This document shows, piece by piece, positions 1 through 12,486 of a stretch of DNA of 64,000 bases. Position numbers and translations under genes: made by a program. The DNA comes from Punctularia strigosozonata HHB-11173 SS5. Lineage: Eukaryota > Basidiomycota > Agaricomycetes > Corticiales > Punctulariaceae. A model generated the notes under the pieces. It did not search any database, was not told where the DNA came from, and saw only the letters and a program-made list of their open reading frames with translations. Position 1 is the stretch's first letter. Every line of letters starts with the position of its first letter. The DNA lies in the NCBI RefSeq assembly GCF_000264995.1, contig NW_006767434.1, positions 1,209,725-1,273,724 on the forward strand. Direction: 5' to 3'.

Positions 1-293
1 ACGATTACATGAGCGCCCGTTGAAACGAGGGTGTCCAGCCTTGCAGTTCGGAGGCACGCAATCGAAGTGAACCTGTAATCCGACGGAAGGCCAACGGTAC
101 CTGCGAAACTTCTGGGTCGTCCGCAGCAACGTTACAAATGCGATCATTTGAGTGGATTGCGGCCCCACTACCCTGACCCCCTTGTGACATTGTCCCGTCT
201 GGCCCACTCAAGCACCCGCCTTCCCCCAGTTTCCCGCTTAAAAGACGAGACATCGACAATCGTGCGGATACATCAACTCGACATCTCAACACG

Positions 294-1517
294 ATGTCAA
301 CTCTCTCCAAGCTCCCCCTTCGCAGACTGGGCCGCAATGGCCCTGAGGTCAGCGCGCTCGGTCTCGGTACCATGGGTGCGTCAAACCTCGCTGCCGAGAG
401 TTATAGCCGCCCTAAAACGAGGCTGCAGCTATCGGTGCCTTTTACGGCAAGACCGACGTGAACGCGGCGATGAATGCGCTCACCTACGCCGCGGACCGCG
501 GCATGACGTTCTGGGACTGCGCGGATATCTACGGAACCTGTAGGTGTGCCATCCAGACCAAGCTATGGACGAACGACCGATCTCGCGCCCGTGTGTAGCT
601 GAGGCAACTCTCGGCAAGTGGTTCAAGGAGACCGGCCGGCGAAACGAGATCTTCCTCGCGACCAAGTTCGGCGGATGGGACCCGGCCAAGGGGTACACCA
701 GCGGCGCGATCTCCCGCCCATCCTACGTCAAGCATGCCGTCAAGCGCTCGTTCGAGCAGCTCGGCGTCGACCACATCGATCTCTTCTACCAGCACCGCGT
801 CGACCCCAAGGTGCCCATCGAGATCGTCTTCGAGGCTCTGCGCGAGTACGTCGAGGCCGGGAAGATCAAGTGGCTCGGCCTCTCCGAGTGCAGCGTCGAG
901 ACGCTCGAGCGCGCCAAGGCCGTTCCCGGGCTGGGCGAGAAGCTCGTCGCGGTGCAGATGGAGTACAGCCCGTTCACCCTCGAGATCGAGAAGGACGGGT
1001 TCGCGGCCGCAGCGGACAGGCTCGGTGTGTCGGTCGTGGCGTACAGCCCGCTTGGCCGGGGCCTCGCCAGCGGCAAGTACCGATCCCGAGCCGACTTCGA
1101 TGAGACCGATCTGCGCCTCTGGCTCCCCCGCTTTTCCGAAGAGAACTTTCCGAAGAACCTGTTGGTCGTGGACAAGCTGCAGGAGATCGCGAACAAGTAC
1201 GGCGCGACGCCGAGTCAGGTCACTCTGGCGTGGATCTTGGCCGAGCATCCTACGTGTAAGTCGCCCGGGTTCATCCTGATTACGATGCTGATCATAATCG
1301 TCCAGGGGTGGCTATTCCGGGCTCGCGGACGGCCGAACGTATCGAAGAGAACGCACGCGGCGCCGAGCTCGTCCTTCCTCCCGAGGCGATTAAGGAGATC
1401 CGCGACCTCACGGAGAACGCAGAGGTGGTCGGCGCGCGTTACCCTGACTCGACAATCGCGACTGTGGAGGGCAACTGTCTGCCACTCAAGGAGTGGAAAG
1501 GGGAGGAGAACCTGTAA
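294..1517 (+). CDS. Aldo/keto reductase, four exons
   Basis: NAD(P)H-dependent carbonyl reductase of the aldo/keto reductase fold, cytosolic by lack of a signal peptide. Start ATG 294 opens MSTLSKLPLRRLGRNG, a usual family N-terminus. Introns by GT-AG sites at 376-428, 540-598 and 1256-1305 leave 353 residues, normal for the family. Visible motifs: the catalytic Asp and Tyr in DCADIYG, the Lys in LATKFGG, the His in LFYQHRVDPKVP, then VVAYSPLGRGL and the cofactor-binding C-terminal part WVAIPGSRTAERIEENARGA. This is closest to the yeast-type AKR group (pyridoxal reductase or aryl-alcohol dehydrogenase-like), but the substrate cannot be read from sequence. Convergent with the F-box gene that follows. 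Confidence 0.93.
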
Positions 1518-1806
1518 ATGTGATGGATGACTGTGCATTGCCATGCAAATGATAGGAACTCGGACGTATGATGTGATGCTGGAGCCAATGACTGATCCTG
1601 CCCCTTGCATCATACCCCATCTACTGGCTCATGTCATGTCTCTTGTGCATGCTCAGGGGCACATGTCTGTCGTGGAAGGGGGAGCAGAAGCGTATGTCAT
1701 GTATAAGACAACGTGCACTACAGCCATGCACATGTAGAGTACAGCGATCAAGCCAAGTGCCTGCTTGCAACACAAGGGACCATGTATGGCTTCAAAAGTC
1801 GTGATT

Positions 1807-3021
1807 TTACAGTAACCATGCTGCAACCGTGCTCAACCATCTCACCGTCGTACCGCGTCGTTTACATGTACCCAGATGCTCCTCGATTAAGCCGTCCACT
1901 CGAGCAAGGCTGTCGCCGGGCCGATGGACAAAGTAGAAACGCAGCTCCGTAACTCGTTCAAAACCCGCTGCAGCGGACGCGACACCGAGGTCTCGGAAAA
2001 AGTTGTCCAACTCTCGGTAGTGCGTTATCAACACACGCATGGTCAACTCGAGGAGGCGAAGTCGGCGGGATGTGATGGTGGCGAGCGACTGAGCAAGGTA
2101 GTGAATGCGATGCAGCGAAAATCCCGGTTCAAGGGACATCGAGTAGTCTATGGTCAGTTCCCTCAGGGAACGTAACTCTGAAAATGTGAGGGGGCCTGCC
2201 ACACCTGTGAGCGGGATGTCCACCGTAGAGACATCATCAACTCACCTCTGTGCGTTAACAGATTTTCCCATGCGACCATTTGTAACGAGGGCAGCGTATC
2301 ACCGAGAACTTTCAGAAGCGCGTCGACCGCGATTATCCAGTTAACTTTAGGGCACACGTTAAGTGAAAGCCGTTCCAGTGCAAAGATGATGTCCCCGGTC
2401 GTAGAAAGGCGCGTCAATCGCTGTACGATCTGGAGTGAATGGCCTTTCTTTATCTCCAGTTCCGTCAATCGAAATCCAGTGGGGGCGCCAGGCGCCAAGG
2501 CGGGATGTTCGAATAGGTCATCGGGGGACCAGCGCACGGAATGTAGTCCAAGGCAGCGAATGGGAGGAAGGGACCTGATCAGGGTCGTGAACTCGAGCGG
2601 AGCGAACATGATCGTGTGTAAAGAAGCGGGGAAATGATTTCAGCGCCGACCACCACAGATCCGACGTTCCCGCATGGCCCACCGGACCGTTGTAGTTCTT
2701 GAACCACACGCGTACAACTCTAACATTGGGAAGATCGAACGTGGCGAATTGGTTCAGAGCTGCTGAGGTCACCGATAGTATCGCGATGTGAGCTCCCAGA
2801 TGGGGGGACGCGCTTAGGGTATCGCACATTCGGCCCATGTATCCCCACATGTCATATGGTCTCTTCGGAATGGGCTCGTAGAAAAACCGAGCTTGACTTG
2901 CGTAGGTCCATCTCCGGCATGTGAGAGAACAAGCGCGGAGAGTAGCCTCGTCATCGACAAGAGCGACGATGCGTTCGCATATCTCCTGCGGAATTTGACT
3001 CGTATACGCAACGGGTTCCAT
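1807..3021 (-). pseudogene. F-box protein gene, probably frameshifted
   Basis: F-box proteins recruit substrates to SCF ubiquitin ligases. ATG at 3021 gives MEPVAYTSQIPQEICERIVA followed by the F-box signature LRACSLTCRRWTYASQARFF. The body matches the paralogues at 58.9-63.3 kb (LPNVRVVRVW, LIRSLPPIRCLGLH, a TTGDIIFALERLSLNV segment, and a closing EEHLGTCKRRGTTVRWL). A 41-nt GTGAGT-CACAG intron near 2216-2257 joins the last two exons. Around 2620-2645 the frame changes between KSFPRF and LHTIMFAPLEF without convincing splice sites, so either one base is missing or the gene is dead. F-box families of this kind expand and decay quickly in Agaricomycetes. Confidence 0.7.
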
Positions 3022-4954
3022 CCTTGGACAGCAGGAGCGTCGAGGACTTTGTAACACAGGTAGGCGAGTTATTTGAAGGCAGATCTACACCTGAATAGGT
3101 GGGCCTCACGGATGTCGTACCAGATTCTTCTGTGCCCGCGCGTGGGGTCTCTGGCATTGGCAAAATTGAACCACGCAGGCTCAAGTAGGGCGGGGCGGGA
3201 GGCGGAAGACGCATTCAGCGGTCCCGTGGCGGCGCAAATGCCTGGCAACCGGTTGACAAGCTAGTCCTAGGCTCGTCCAGAGTGGGACCCCGGACGAGTG
3301 TGGAGCGTAAGGTAGAGGGCCTACGCACGAGTAACGGGGTGAGGGCGCCGCGCTCTCCGTTTTTCTTCCAAAAGGAGTGCATTGAGTATTGGCCGGATGG
3401 CATCGCAGAAGTAGGTCCGGCGGGTGTGAACCATGATTATTCGTGGAGAAGGGGGTAGATTACTGAAGTTCGGCGAGTATATGCACAAATAAAATGATTA
3501 TACGAGCCCCTTTTTGAACGCGACGAGCGAAGCAGGAGGCGAGGAAAGGTGGAGGCTGTGTAGCCTCGCAATGGGGCCCACCTGAGCTTATCCTCCCTCG
3601 CCCATGGCCTATCGCCCATTCCGCTATTGGGACCGCGCCGGAAATACGTATGCCTACCAACCTGAAAAATTAGTGCGCGGCGTCGACCTCGGAGCCTCTA
3701 GTGGTGCACGTAGATAACAGCTAATATGCAGTACAATGAGGGTCGATCAGTACTACCTACAAGGCTGTACGTGTCACTGGCCACCCGTACGTGTTCCACG
3801 TCGCTCACCATATTCCCTTCAAGCCGGGCAGCGGATCGGATCCGAGGATCTCTTGGATGGACTATATCGGACACCTCGATTATCGCAGGACTCGATCTGG
3901 AATCGAATCATCGCTTTCGTCGATGAGACGCGCTTTGCATCTCCTTAAGTCGCCCTTCCACTTGTGCCATGGCGTTTTCCCGTTCTTCCTTCCTTTCTGA
4001 AACTCTTGGGGAGCTCAGAAATCTCATCGGAACGCCGAGCCGATAGTATGCGTGCACGCTACGGAGGGATACCCCGGCTTCAAGTTTTGTGTATGTGCTC
4101 AGAACTATGCGCCAACGACCGAAGATTTGCAATAACCCGCAATGATGCGAATTCCTGTTCTCAGATGCTATGCAGTTTCTATCCCCCCAACCTATGGTAG
4201 CCCGTGATTCCAATAAACTCGAACACGGTCATCAGATAGCCTGTCCATGGTATGCATCCCCCGGCATTCCTCCGTATGCTCTGGAAACTGTATCTGACTG
4301 TCGATTGAACTGTTGGTTCAGGGGGTACAATACAACTCCTACTACCGGTATCCCTGTCCGGATATCATTCGGGGAAATATCAACGCTATTCCAGGCTCTC
4401 CACGTTTTATGCGCATGTGTTGACTGAATGTATTCCTCGATCTTTTCGTCATGATGTGTGCTTCAGGTGGCTTGAATATCAGCCTCGTGGCTCTCGCCTG
4501 CCAATATAAGCGCGGATGCGGTTCTCGCAATGCAATGCTGAGGTCCGGCTTGGCGTTCTGGACTTCTCTTCCTGGGTTCTCAATAGGTATGGCCGGACCT
4601 GAGGCCTGAGGCCTGAGCGCTGAGCTGTCGACGACTTGACACCGCACATCCATATTCTCTGCGGCAATGTATTCACTAAACTCCAGCGGCCCGGTGCATT
4701 CCTCCGACTCCGTCCACCTGCCATCCTCTTGAATGCAAGGCACCTTGATCCACTAGGGCTTATTCTTCACAGACATACGCTGGACTCGTTAATAACTGCT
4801 TTACCTCGGCTAATGGATTGTCTCCTGACACGATCGGACAATTCCTGGTGCTACGCTCAAGCTTCTCTGTTTCTCCGTTTTGCAAGTGAGTACGGAATAA
4901 AAGCATCTCAGTCTGACACCTGGTGGACAAAGACTTTTCTGTATACTGCTCACC
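3022..4954. other. Intergenic stretch with no assignable gene
   Basis: No recognisable family in either strand. Two minus-strand open stretches look more coding-like than the rest: 4342-4743 (begins MPCIQEDGRWTESEECTG) and 3908-4030 (ends in a charged, helix-prone tail ERKEERENAMAQVEGRLKEM). They could be exons of one unknown minus-strand gene, but the DNA between them has no clear open frame and I could not fix splice sites. The last 200 bases should hold the promoter of the CE15 esterase; no clear TATA box is seen close to its start. Confidence 0.3.
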
Positions 4955-6626
4955 ATGACGCTACGGGTCTTCGCTTTGCTTCTCACTCTTCCAGCCATAA
5001 TACTGTCACAATCAAGTACGTGTTGTGTTCCAGCCTCGCGCTCGTTCACTGATTCTCCTCCCTCGTAGCATGTGATACGCCATCCACCATTGCTGGATAT
5101 AGCAACGCCATGCTGCCCGACCCGTTCCAGTTCCCGAACGGAACGCGCGTGACCACTGTTGACGAGTGGAACTGCCGCCGAAGCCAGATCGCAGCCTTGG
5201 TACAAGGGTACGAAGCTGGTACCCTCCCGCCAAAGCCGTCCAGCGTCACGGGCTCGTTCTCCGGGAACACACTCACGGTGAACGTTAACAACGGGGGCTC
5301 GTCGATCTCGTTTGCCAACACCATCACCTATCCTTCCGGAACGGCGCCTGCTGGGGGATGGCCGCTGCTGATCGCGTACGATGGTGGTAGCATTCCGGTT
5401 CCGAGTGGCGTACGTTATCAGCAACGTCTACACCAACTTCTTCCCCTAATGTATCCTGATCCAGGTCGCCGTACTCAACTACAACATCGGCAACATCGCA
5501 CAGCAGACTGACACCACCAGCCGCGGAGTCGGCCTCTTCTATAACCTCTACGGCAAGACGGCTACCGCATCCGCGATGACCGCCTGGGTTTGGGGTCTCA
5601 GCAGGATCATCGACGTCCTCGAAGTGACGCCAGCGGCCATGGTCAACACCGCCAAGCTCGCGGTTACTGGTTGCTCCCGCGACGGCAAGGGCGCGCTCAT
5701 GGCTGGCGCCTTCGAGCCCCGCATCGCCCTCACAATCGCGCAGGAGTCCGGCGCGGGCGGCGACGCCTGCTGGCGCATCACGAAGACGGAGGGTGACGAG
5801 GGCGTTGGCGTGCAGCCCTCGACGGAGATCGTCCAAGAAAACGTCTGGTTCTCGACCAATTTCAACAACTACGTCAGTAACCTGAATGTCCTCCCGTACG
5901 ACCACCACCTGCTCGCGGCGATGATCGCCCCCCGCGCGCTGCTCTCGTACGGCAATACGGACTACGCGTGGCTCAGCCCGATGAGCAGCTGGGGCTGCAT
6001 GAACGCCGCGCACACGGTCTGGCAGGCGCTGGGCGTGCCGCAGAACCACGGGTTCGTCGAGGTCGGCGGGCACGCGCACTGCGCGTTCCCGACCTCGCTC
6101 GTGCAGGGTTTGGACGCCTTCTTCGACACCTTCCTATTGGGCCAAACCGTCAGCACCGATTACTTCAGCACGAACAATGTGTTCGGAAGTGCTCAGTGGG
6201 TTCCGGCGAACTTCATCAACTGGACGGCGCCGGCTCTCACGGGATCGTCTACTTCGTCTTCCACCTCGGTCATCTCCTCAATCACCCCCACCCCCGTCCC
6301 TACCACCTCACCAACAACGGTTCCAACTACGTCTGCTCCAGCACCCACCGGTGCACCAGTTGCGAAGTGGGGACAGGTACGGCTCATCGTCTGAACCCAT
6401 AAGTTTATACAGCAGACCAAACTACTTTCACAGTGCGGTGGTATTGGTTGGACGGGGTCGTGAGTAACATCTCAAAACCCGGAACACTGAACGACTGATC
6501 ATCCGTCAATAGCACAACTTGCACGTCCGGAACAACATGCACGGTACTTAACGCCTATTACGTGCGTGTAGACTTTCTGCCCGGTGCATGCGCTCATGAT
6601 CGCGTTCACAGTCGCAATGCCTATAG
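4955..6626 (+). CDS. 4-O-methyl-glucuronoyl methylesterase (CE15) with C-terminal CBM1
   Basis: Secreted enzyme that cleaves the ester between lignin alcohols and glucuronoxylan side chains. Six exons (introns 5016-5068, 5410-5464, 6377-6433, 6460-6512, 6562-6611) give 467 residues. The first 20 residues, [20 protein letters not shown], are a signal peptide. The catalytic core runs from [19 protein letters not shown]; the serine nucleophile lies in the family hallmark [10 protein letters not shown], the acid in AQESGAGG, the histidine in [10 protein letters not shown] Ser/Thr/Pro-rich linker (about residues 400-435) leads to a CBM1 spread over tiny exons: [11 protein letters not shown], then [16 protein letters not shown], then SQCL and stop. 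In the members I know of, such as Trichoderma Cip2, the CBM1 sits at the N-terminus, so the C-terminal place is notable. Next to 2OG oxygenase, GH31 and a small secreted protein. Confidence 0.93.
6434..6626 (+). other. CBM1 cellulose-binding domain encoded by three micro-exons
   Basis: Exons of 26, 49 and 15 nt code the fungal CBM1 with its conserved aromatic residues (W in GIGWTG, YY in LNAYY) and cysteines. The last exon holds only SQCL plus the stop, giving the standard CBM1 ending. A caller that misses these exons would end the protein about 30 residues early and lose the domain. Confidence 0.85.
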
Positions 6627-6784
6627 GCAGGGCTCAGAAAGGCAGTTTATACTTACTCATAGTGCTCTTCGTCGATGATGTTCGGAGTTGCTGGATCAAA
6701 GCTCGTGTACCGCTCTAAATAACATTTGCTGGTATTGAGGAGGCTGTACTTCGCTTGAGCAGGAAAATCGGATGAACCGTGTCC

Positions 6785-8424
6785 TTACGGTTTCTTCGAA
6801 TGCGCGTACGTTGCCTCAAGGCGCGACTGCACGTACTCTCCCGCAGTAACCACCTCGTACTTCGGAGGATTGTCATCCGAGACGCATGATGGGAGAGCCT
6901 GTGGTGTGTGGAAGTGTATCAGTGAGGCATTCGAAGGATGGCCTATGACGTACCTCAAGTTTCACCTCGTAGTCGGTGCCGAAAAACAAGGGAATAGAAT
7001 ATCGTTCGACGCCCGAGCGATTCACGGCGCGATGCATCGTTGATTTGAAGACGTCGTTTGTCCACCGGGCGAGTTGATCTCCGATGCTACGAATCGCGAT
7101 TAGAGGGAGAGATTGGAGCGGCAGTCTGGGGAACCTTACTTCAGGACGACAGTGCCCGGGATAGGAACCGCATCTATCCATTTCCCATCCGCATTGAGCA
7201 CCTGGAGAGCCTGAACGGAGGGATCTTGCCAGAGGATCGTAAAGCACTATCGTGGATCATGAGGCTGGCATCGCTTGAGTGAGGTCAAGGCAGCACGGAC
7301 CTCATAGCTAACAGAGATTCGTATGGTTGGACTGGAGATAAAACATGAATTGAATCGACGTACTCGGTGTGAGCACCGATGCCGATGACGCGGTCGTCTA
7401 CGACACCGGTCTGAGGAGGATAATATAAGAGCCGCATGATAGCAGCAGGTTTTGTTGTCTACGAAACGAACTCGGTTCACCGGTCAGGCATCTACTGACA
7501 GGATGTCACTTGACCTGTGCGCACCTTATCGTCGAAGAAATTCTCCGGAAGATCGAGGGCTAGGGCGAAAAGACGGAACAAGGTCTGGCCAAGGTCAATG
7601 GCCGCATGACTAGGTATTCGATGAAATATTGGCGACAAACTGCGTGAGGATACGAGACATACTAGTATTGGAGGACCTTGCCCTTGAATTCCGGAAGCAG
7701 CTTCTCGTCGGGCCAAACATTACCACCGCTCATAGCGCCTTCCGTCCGGGCGGCGCCTGTGTATCCCGGCGCTTCTTCATCGGACCATCCGATATCGAAA
7801 CCTTCGTGCATGTCTCCTCGGTTTTCCGGGTTCGTGTTCTCGCCGAGAAGGGCGGTGTAACTGCCGTTTCAAGGCTCAGCACGGATGTGATCGTCGATGA
7901 CAAAACGCGGCAGTTAGGGTCAGACCGCACCCTTTGAAGTTCGGGGTCTTGTGGATATCGAGCTGAGAGCAGTGCGAAGCGTGAGCGCTCATACTCTGGT
8001 GGAGAAAAGAAAAACAGATCCGAGTCGCACCTCCATCTTTGTCTCGAGCGGTAGCTTAAAAAACTCCTTCGCGCTGTCCACAGTCTTCTCGATAACGGGT
8101 TCCGGGATGCCGTGATTTTTTACTACCATTCATAAACAAATGTCAGCTCACTATCAAACGCTCAGGGGCCGGCAGGCGAAGTAGTCGGAACTGACTGTAG
8201 AAGAACCCGACGTTCACGCAGGCATCTCGCATCTGGTCCGCAAGCGCTCTCCGCACGATTGGGTCCGTGCTGTTAGCATTCGAGAAGTCGCTGAATAGTT
8301 CGTGATTTGTGTCAGCCTCTTATACTTGCACGAAAGTGACAAGTACGATTGCGAACATTACCGGGATCTCCTCGAACGTGCTCGAGGAACGCTCATTGGC
8401 AAACAGCATCTCTACAGGCGACAT
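6785..8424 (-). CDS. 2OG-Fe(II) oxygenase, isopenicillin-N-synthase-like
   Basis: Non-haem iron dioxygenase that uses 2-oxoglutarate; probably cytosolic. ATG at 8424 opens MSPVEMLFANERSS and the first intron restores the canonical EIPVIDFSNANS. The DIOX_N part continues RRALADQMRDACVNVGFFY and NHGIPEPVIEKTVDSAKEFF. The iron site shows GIGAHTEY (HxE rather than the usual HxD), then KSTMHRAVNRSG for the distal His and RYSIPLFFG for the 2OG-binding Arg. The last exon reads SDDNPPKYEVVTAGEYVQ and ends YAHSKKP. About eight or nine short introns; the one just after HTEY is uncertain because no standard donor gives the expected next residues. The natural substrate is unknown; relatives act in secondary metabolism and on small acids. 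Confidence 0.85.
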
Positions 8425-8817
8425 AGTACTGACTGGACGCTTTGCAGGATCGCGACAAGATTTGCGACAAGATTTGGGACGGTATCATTGACCAAATGGC
8501 CTGTGAACGATCGGTCGGCCGAACCGGATGCCTACGGCAGCATGTCACGGAGACTCAGAGCCCAGCCGCCCGTGAGTTCTTAGTCACGTGTTCGAGCGTA
8601 GCGGTAACGCGACTTAACTTCCGCGAGGTTTCCCCGTATTTCTTGTGCAAACGTACCTCGCCGGCCCGATTACGTTCCTCGAGACTAATGACGAGAGAGC
8701 GCATGGTCTGCGCACTGTCTCCGATGCAGATGCTCGATAGGAGATATCGTATATGTTGGACTTACTTAAAATCTGCTTGATCCCGTGCAAGTCTCGTTCA
8801 CGCTGTCCTGAACCATC
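8425..8817. promoter_or_regulatory. Divergent intergenic promoter between 2OG oxygenase and GH31 genes
   Basis: About 390 bases lie between the two start codons, which point away from each other. Shared regulation of the oxygenase and the alpha-xylosidase is possible by position only; no named binding site or strong TATA box was recognised. Confidence 0.4.
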
Positions 8818-11800
8818 ATGAAGTTCTCGAACGGTACATGGGATGTAAAGGAGGGGATAGATTGGCGGTCAGTGCGACCATATTCTTGGAGCGCTTTCCT
8901 ACATGTCTGAAACTCTTCGTATGACGCAGACCAGCCGTTGAAGTGTCCAAGCTAACAGTAACGCCGGAGAGCCTGAGAGCCCTCACGACCACAAGACACA
9001 TTCGTCACCGTGGAGACACGCTCAACAAACCGACTATTACGGTCACCCTCACCTCGCCTCTGGAAGGCGTCGTTGAGTTGACTGCGACGCACTTCCTCGT
9101 ACGTAGACCGTCCCCGTCTCCTCCGGGTGCTCTACTGATCCTGCATGTATGCGTTGTAGGGAAAACCCGCACACAAGGAGTCACGATTTGAACGGTTTCC
9201 CGACTTCGATGGCAAAGCACCTGAAAGCTTGAAGCCAATCATTCAGACCGGCCACGACGAAAATGCAGGCCAGGCATCTCTGACGGCGGGCTCGTTGAGC
9301 GCGGAGATCGACACCAAGGCTGACGCCTTCAACGTGGACTTCAAGTCAAATGGCAAGAAATTGACTGATATCGGCTGGAACTCAATCGCGTGCGTGTGTC
9401 TTTGGCGCAGTTCTCGCAATGCTGAAATTGCATGGCTGATGTGCATGCGAAACACCAGGTATGTTACGGATGCGCTGCACACCGGGCGCTCGATGGAGGC
9501 AGCCTGGGCAACTACAACGAACGTCGAGGCCTATGCTCGACCACCTTTATGGCCCACGGGACACCGACAACCCTACATGGTCCTAGGTTTTGGCCTGGTC
9601 CCAGGAGAGACCTTCTACGGCCTCGGCGAGCGCTTCGGTCCCTTCGTTAAGAATGGTCAAATGATCGGTTGGTCGATTCCATGGATGCATTCTCTACTTT
9701 CGCTCACGACTATCGATAGACATGTGGCATGAGGATGGTGGAACGGACTCATCCATTGGTGGGCACTTTGAGTGAACCGCTATCCGAAACAGGCTGATAC
9801 GAATTCCCTACAGCTTACAAGAACGTGCCTTTCTATATGAGCTCCGAAGGTAGATCTTTCCTACCCCCGTGCATCGTGTGCATTCAAAGCAAGTCGCATA
9901 GGTTATGGCGTATTCGTCGACCACTCCGACGCCGTGAGCTTCGAGGTTCAGTCCGAACGCATGAACAAGGTAGGTATCAACTCTGGCAATGGGAGCATGA
10001 AATGCTGATCTCCATTAGGTACAAATCTCCGTACCAGGGGAAACGATCCGCGTATTGGTCATAAACGGTCCCTCCCCCAAGGCGATATTGGAGCGGTATA
10101 CGGCGATCCTCGGACGTCCTGCCGCGCCTGCACCATGGACCTACGGATTGTGGCTCACCACGTCGTTCTTGACTAGTTACGATGAGAAGAGTAAGTCGAC
10201 AAATCCTGGCAAGATTGGTTTCCTCCGACGTTCTTTACAGCGGTCACAACGTTCGTTGACGGAATGGCCGAGGTATGAGACGCTGTTTCAAACCAACGAG
10301 TGTAACCCGACTTATGGACGGCTGGACCTCAGCGCGGCATTCCACTCAGTGTATTCCAGTTCGTGTTCCCGCTTGGATCCACGCTTTAGATCGCCTAACT
10401 TGTCGGCAGCTTCGATTGCTTCTGGATGAAGGGTCACCAATGGTGCGACTTCGAATTTGACAAGGAGTACTTCCCGGATCCCGAAGGTTTTATTGGGAGA
10501 CTCAAACAGAAAGGCCTTAAGATATGCGTCTGGGTGAGCATCAATAAAAAGAGACGGCTATCTGATCGTGAGTAACGTACTTTGGTACCTAGATCAATTC
10601 TTGGATCGCCCAGGAATCAGTGCTGTTCGCCGAAGGAGACGAGAAAGGATACTTCATCAAGCGGTTGGGTACGTACTTTCTTTGAACAACCGAGAAAGGG
10701 GCTTGCTGAAAGACATTGGTGGATAGATGGTTCCACCTGGCAGACCGATCGATGGCAGGCCGGTATGGCGATCGTTGACTGTGAGTAGTCGAGTCAAGAT
10801 CACCGCCTAAGCCATGATCTTGACCGTCAACGTCAAGTCACCAACCCAGAAGCCACCCAATGGTACCAATCGCATTTGGTTTGTTTTTCGGAAATTTACA
10901 TCTGCCATCCAACCTGACGTTCCTCCCAGATCCGTCTCATGCGCATGGGCGTCGACGCCTTCAAGACCGACTTCGCAGAACGCATCCCTTTCGAAGGTGT
11001 CAAGTACTTCGACGGTTCGGATCCCAGAATTGCGCACAATTTGTACGTTAGCATCTGTATCGTTTTTCTTGCTTAGCACCTGAAAACAAGCAAAGCTACA
11101 CGTTCTTGTACAACAAAGCGGTATACGAAGCTATGGTACAAGAAAGGGGACCGAAAGAGGCCTGCTTGTTCGCCAGGAGTGCGACTGCAGGAGGACAACG
11201 GTTAGTCAATCGCCAGCCTTGGCAGGTTTTTGTTGTCCTTCGCTAATGCGCGCTGCGGCAGATTCCCCGTCCAGTGAGTTCGCTTAATTGCATCGCGTAG
11301 TTCCAATCAAAGGTTCTGAACACCACGGAAAACAGCTGGGGAGGCGATTGTGGTGCGTAAGATCACATATCTGTACCTCGAACGAGTGTTCAAACTTCTT
11401 AACAGCAACCTTATGGACGGGTATGGCCGAGTCTTTACGCGGTGTATGTCCTCGCGATCCATTCAAGGACGGAATAATTCAACATCGTTGATATCTGTAG
11501 GGGCTCTCCCTCGGTCTGTCAGGTTTCGGCTTCCATGCCACCGACATTGGTGCGTCTGCAAACTGCATACTCCCACCGTCTTAGAAAACAATCCACCGAC
11601 CGAATGGCACTAGGCGGTTTCAAGACTCCGGGCGATCGACCCATTCCTCCTGATCCTGTCCTCTATAAGGTGCGGAATCTTACGATGGCTGCGTGCTTTA
11701 TCTAACACCCATGAACGATAGCGCTGGATTCAATGTGCGTACTGCGTCCAGCACAGACACTATGATCTAAAACCGTGATGTGTCTAACAGGGGGCCTGCT

Positions 11801-12486
11801 CGCCTCGCACTCTCGCCTGCATGGCTCGACGCAATACAGAGTGCCATGGGAGATTGAACCGGACTCACCCGAGTCCTCTGAAGTTCTCAAGCAGAGTGTC
11901 TTGCTGAAACACCGTCTGATGCCATACACCTTAGCTGCTGGCGCGGAGGCGCACGAGAAGGGAGTGCCCGTGCTGCGGCCCATGTTCCTGGAGTTCCCTG
12001 AGGACCCGACGACTTGGGGACTTGATCGCCAGGTCAGTTCATAACTTCTGCTCTTCTTGCGGACGGTGACAGCGCGTTGACGTTACGACACGACTGCAGT
12101 ATATGTTTGGTCCTAATTTGCTAGTCGCACCAATCTTCTCTGCGGAGGGGAAGGTAACCTATTACGTCCCGCATGGCCGATGGGTCGGTCTCGTCGATCG
12201 CAAAGAGCGACGAGGTCCGGCCTGGTTTACGGAGACGCACGATTTCTCGAGCTTGCCGCTCCTCGTCCGCCCGGGCTTCGTCGTTGTCATGGGCGTGGAA
12301 GACCAGGTTCCCACCTACGACTTCAGGGACGACTTCGAGGTCGTCGTGAACGGTGCGGGGGATGCGCCGGTTCCCGCGGTGGACGCTGGCACGGGCGCGG
12401 GTGATATCGTGAAGGTTGAGTGGAATGGGAGCAGAGTGTTGGTGGACGGCAAGGAGGCTCGGAATGTGAAAGTAACGTTGCTGTGA
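8818..12486 (+). CDS. Glycoside hydrolase family 31, alpha-xylosidase (YicI-like)
   Basis: Hydrolyses alpha-xylosyl units, typically those released from xyloglucan. ATG 8818 gives MKFSNGTWDVKEGIDW, the usual beginning of this clade. Very many short introns (about twenty) break the frame; exons recovered by splice sites include VSKLTVTPESLRALTTTRH, GETFYGLGERFGPFVKNGQ, VPFYMSSEG, CFWMKGHQWCDFEFDKEYFP, STWQTDRWQAGMAIVDF. The catalytic nucleophile is the Asp in VDAFKTDFAERIPFEG (about 10950-10990). The acid/base Asp is in FPVHWGGDC, split by two introns (about 11264-11352). The TIM barrel ends near LSLGLSGFGFHATDIGGF and the C-terminal sheet domain at GPNLLVAPIFSAEGKV runs to the stop at 12486. 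There is no signal peptide, so it probably acts on imported oligosaccharides. The exon set is reconstructed by eye; single boundaries may be off. Confidence 0.88.
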
